A DNA stretch of 64,000 nt. Source: Lytechinus pictus. Lineage: Eukaryota > Echinodermata > Echinoidea > Temnopleuroida > Toxopneustidae. The notes beneath the pieces are model-generated. The model was not told where the DNA came from and searched no databases. It saw nothing but the letters and a program-made list of their open reading frames with translations. How positions within the stretch are numbered: the first letter of the stretch is position 1; each line of letters starts with the position of its first letter. Shown in pieces: positions 62,161-64,000 of the stretch. The position numbers and the translations under genes were made by a program. The stretch lies in assembly GCF_037042905.1 (NCBI RefSeq), contig NC_087247.1:44119920-44183919 (forward strand). Direction: 5' to 3'.

Positions 62161-62707
62161 CTGCCACGGGCATCCATGGATAACCTGAGGTAGATTTACA
62201 AGGAGACATCACCTGTGAGCAATGATTGTTGTTAGGTTCTACTGCTGCGGCTGATACCAAACAACCTGTACCAGCGGCCAGAGCGTTCACTCTACCCCTG
62301 TAGCTCCCGTCACTTAACTCCGCCGCTGTGCTACCCCATGAAGTCGAATTATACGTGGCAGCCATTCTGGAATCCCACGCACTCGTTGGTGAGATCGGTT
62401 GGGAGATGGACCCGTAACCTGCCGACGTCGTCGAATGGTCACCGTACCCTGCTGCCGTAGAAAAGTTCGATAATGTCCCTCCCCCATAAAATGTGGTAGC
62501 ACCGAGCTGCTGGGTGCATGATGGCTTTGTCGACGCCCCGAGGCTCGGCGGCGAAGAACTTGATGAATAGGATGATGTTTTGGGGTTCTTGCTAAAAGCA
62601 CATGATGAGAGTTCATAGCTGCCGGGAGGGGTGGCATAAAACTGCTCTCCTGCATGAGGATAAGTCGGAAAAAACGCTGGGTTGACGAAATATGAACTCG
62701 AACTCAT
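62161..62707 (-). CDS. Hox7: Hox7-like homeobox protein, exon 1
   Basis: First coding exon of the complete Hox gene: 182 residues plus one base. The N-terminus MSSSSYFVNPAFFPTYP is of the SYFVN type seen in central-class Hox proteins. The middle is low-complexity, rich in Ser, Gly, Thr and Ala (residues about 45-135). The cofactor-binding hexapeptide is GYPWMP at 175-180. The ATG at 62707 lies in a good context (CACC before it, A after it). The open frame runs on into the intron, but GCAG|GTGAGG gives a consensus donor (GT at 62160-62159) in phase 1. The leftover G joins exon 2 exactly in frame to form a Gly codon, so the two exons make one 310-residue protein. In sea urchins Hox7 is one of the few Hox genes reported to be used in the embryo, in aboral ectoderm; that is family knowledge, not seen here. 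Hox8 is the main alternative. Confidence 0.88.
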
Positions 62708-64000
62708 GGTGAGAAGAAATGATAAAAGTACTTCATTAAATAAAAAACAGCGAGAAAACCCTTTACGAAACTAAACCAGTGGCTCCTCTTCTCTTCCTGG
62801 TCGTTCTGTCACCGCTAATGATGTTTACTATTTGCAAAATTGATGCTATAAATTGTCGCTTGGAAATAATCTTTGAATTTGAGGCTGCATGACTCTGGTT
62901 AATATTTGAGATTCCTGCATGTACTCTGGACCTCCGTTAAAAAAAGGTCTCTCATTTATCCGAACGGCGGCTCGGATGTGAAGGGTTTTTTTCCTACTCG
63001 ATACCGACGGGTCTACTGACCAATAGGAATCGAGGCACTTCAAACATGAAGGAAACCATTTGCGATGCGTAAGTTTTCTATACTATAGAAAACACACACA
63101 GACACACACGCTAATTAAAGCCATTAAGCGACTGGTAAGGGATGCGCCTTCACCAAGGTTGATATTATGATGCCATCAGATCACTCTGCAAAATTTTTTT
63201 TTTCTTCAAATTATTTATCTAAAAATCCCTTACCTTTATTTGTACAGTTCTTATGTTAACAGGCAAGAGCATGCTCGAAAGAAAGAAAGAAAGAAGAAGA
63301 AAACATTTATTCTGAAAATGTTACCCAGTATCAACATATTATAATAATATATATATAATCATATATAAAATATAATAAATGAATAATTCGTCTGGAAATT
63401 TTATCTCTATCAGTAATGATTTTGTATACCAATCCATTTCTGAGCTGACCGTGTATTTAGCTTCAGTAAATGAAATAAGTCTATTATGGAGTACCATTTT
63501 TCACGTTTTTGGGCAGTTATTGTACAGTAAAAAAAAAATCAAATTACACATATTTGAAACACATAAATGGTGAAACTTTTAGATATGAATAAACATGAGC
63601 ACATCTCGATTTATTGTTTAACAATGATTTCGAAATTCCCTTAGTCTTCCATAACAGCCCCAGGTATTATGAACCCTTTGAATCAAACACGCCCACTTAT
63701 TATACAATAAATCCTACGAAGAAACGATATTCTATTTTGGATAGAACATTATTTTCACGGCTCTAAAATCATCAATTAGAATTATTTTGTTGCTGTCCAA
63801 CATTGTTGCCATTTCCAGATTTCGGCAAATTCAAAACAATGTATTATTTTACCCCGATGATATGATATATTATTCAAGGTTCGTTTGAAAGATATTTACA
63901 GTTGTATCAAATTAAAGCAAAATGTATCTTAACATACCGGGGGAATTATTCTCATAAATAGATTAATCATGAAATAAATCCCACACATACTCGTCGAGTC
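62708..64000 (-). promoter_or_regulatory. 5' flank of the Hox7-like gene
   Basis: The upstream side of exon 1 on the minus strand. The 5' UTR and promoter should lie here, but I see no clear TATA box, initiator or upstream exon. A short GAAA/GAA microsatellite sits at about 63278-63302 and an AT-rich stretch at 63330-63380. No gene is visible up to the window edge. Confidence 0.5.

Overview
The window looks like part of an echinoderm Hox cluster, most likely from a sea urchin. It is AT-rich animal DNA with very few coding bases. Three exons on the minus strand are clear: the first exon of one Hox gene (10977-11529) and both exons of a second Hox gene (62161-62707 and 50625-51010). The complete gene has an Antennapedia-type homeodomain with Cys at position 4 and Tyr at position 56, which I associate with echinoderm Hox7. 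The partial gene downstream has an FYPWMK hexapeptide and is then expected to be Hox6. These paralogue names rest on remembered family features and the known order of the urchin cluster, not on an alignment. A Hox8/Hox7 reading is less likely but possible.

Layout: bases 1-10976 are the 5' part of the Hox6 intron, whose homeobox exon lies beyond the left edge. Bases 11530-50624 are the roughly 39-kb spacer between the genes. Bases 51011-62160 are the single 11.15-kb intron of Hox7, and 62708-64000 is its 5' flank. Both genes run the same way, and both exon-1 donors are in phase 1 just after the hexapeptide (G|GTGAGGAA), so the pair keeps the standard Hox architecture.

Most of the recognisable content is repetitive. 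The Hox6 intron and the spacer carry many short foldback (MITE-like) transposons of several families. Among them are a TTAA-flanked long-terminal-inverted-repeat family with four members, a hAT-like element with near-perfect 8-bp target duplications, and a 398-bp element with a perfect 8-bp duplication. There are also tRNA-derived SINEs, tails of non-LTR retrotransposons, two loci of a mirror-symmetric GC-rich minisatellite in opposite orientation, and a 2.4-kb trinucleotide repeat locus. From about 46.5 kb to the right end I see far fewer mobile elements. That part holds only simple repeats, one near-perfect 275-bp foldback, a GC-rich block and a G-rich/polypurine stretch, all inside the Hox7 intron except for a few microsatellites.

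I found no other protein-coding gene. The long open frames around 29-31 kb are by-products of the trinucleotide repeats. The items most worth a second look are the near-perfect 132-bp-arm hairpin in the Hox7 intron, the intact tRNA-like sequence with a UCA anticodon inside a repeat, the mirror-repeat minisatellite carried by a hAT-like element, and the contrast in mobile-element load across the window.
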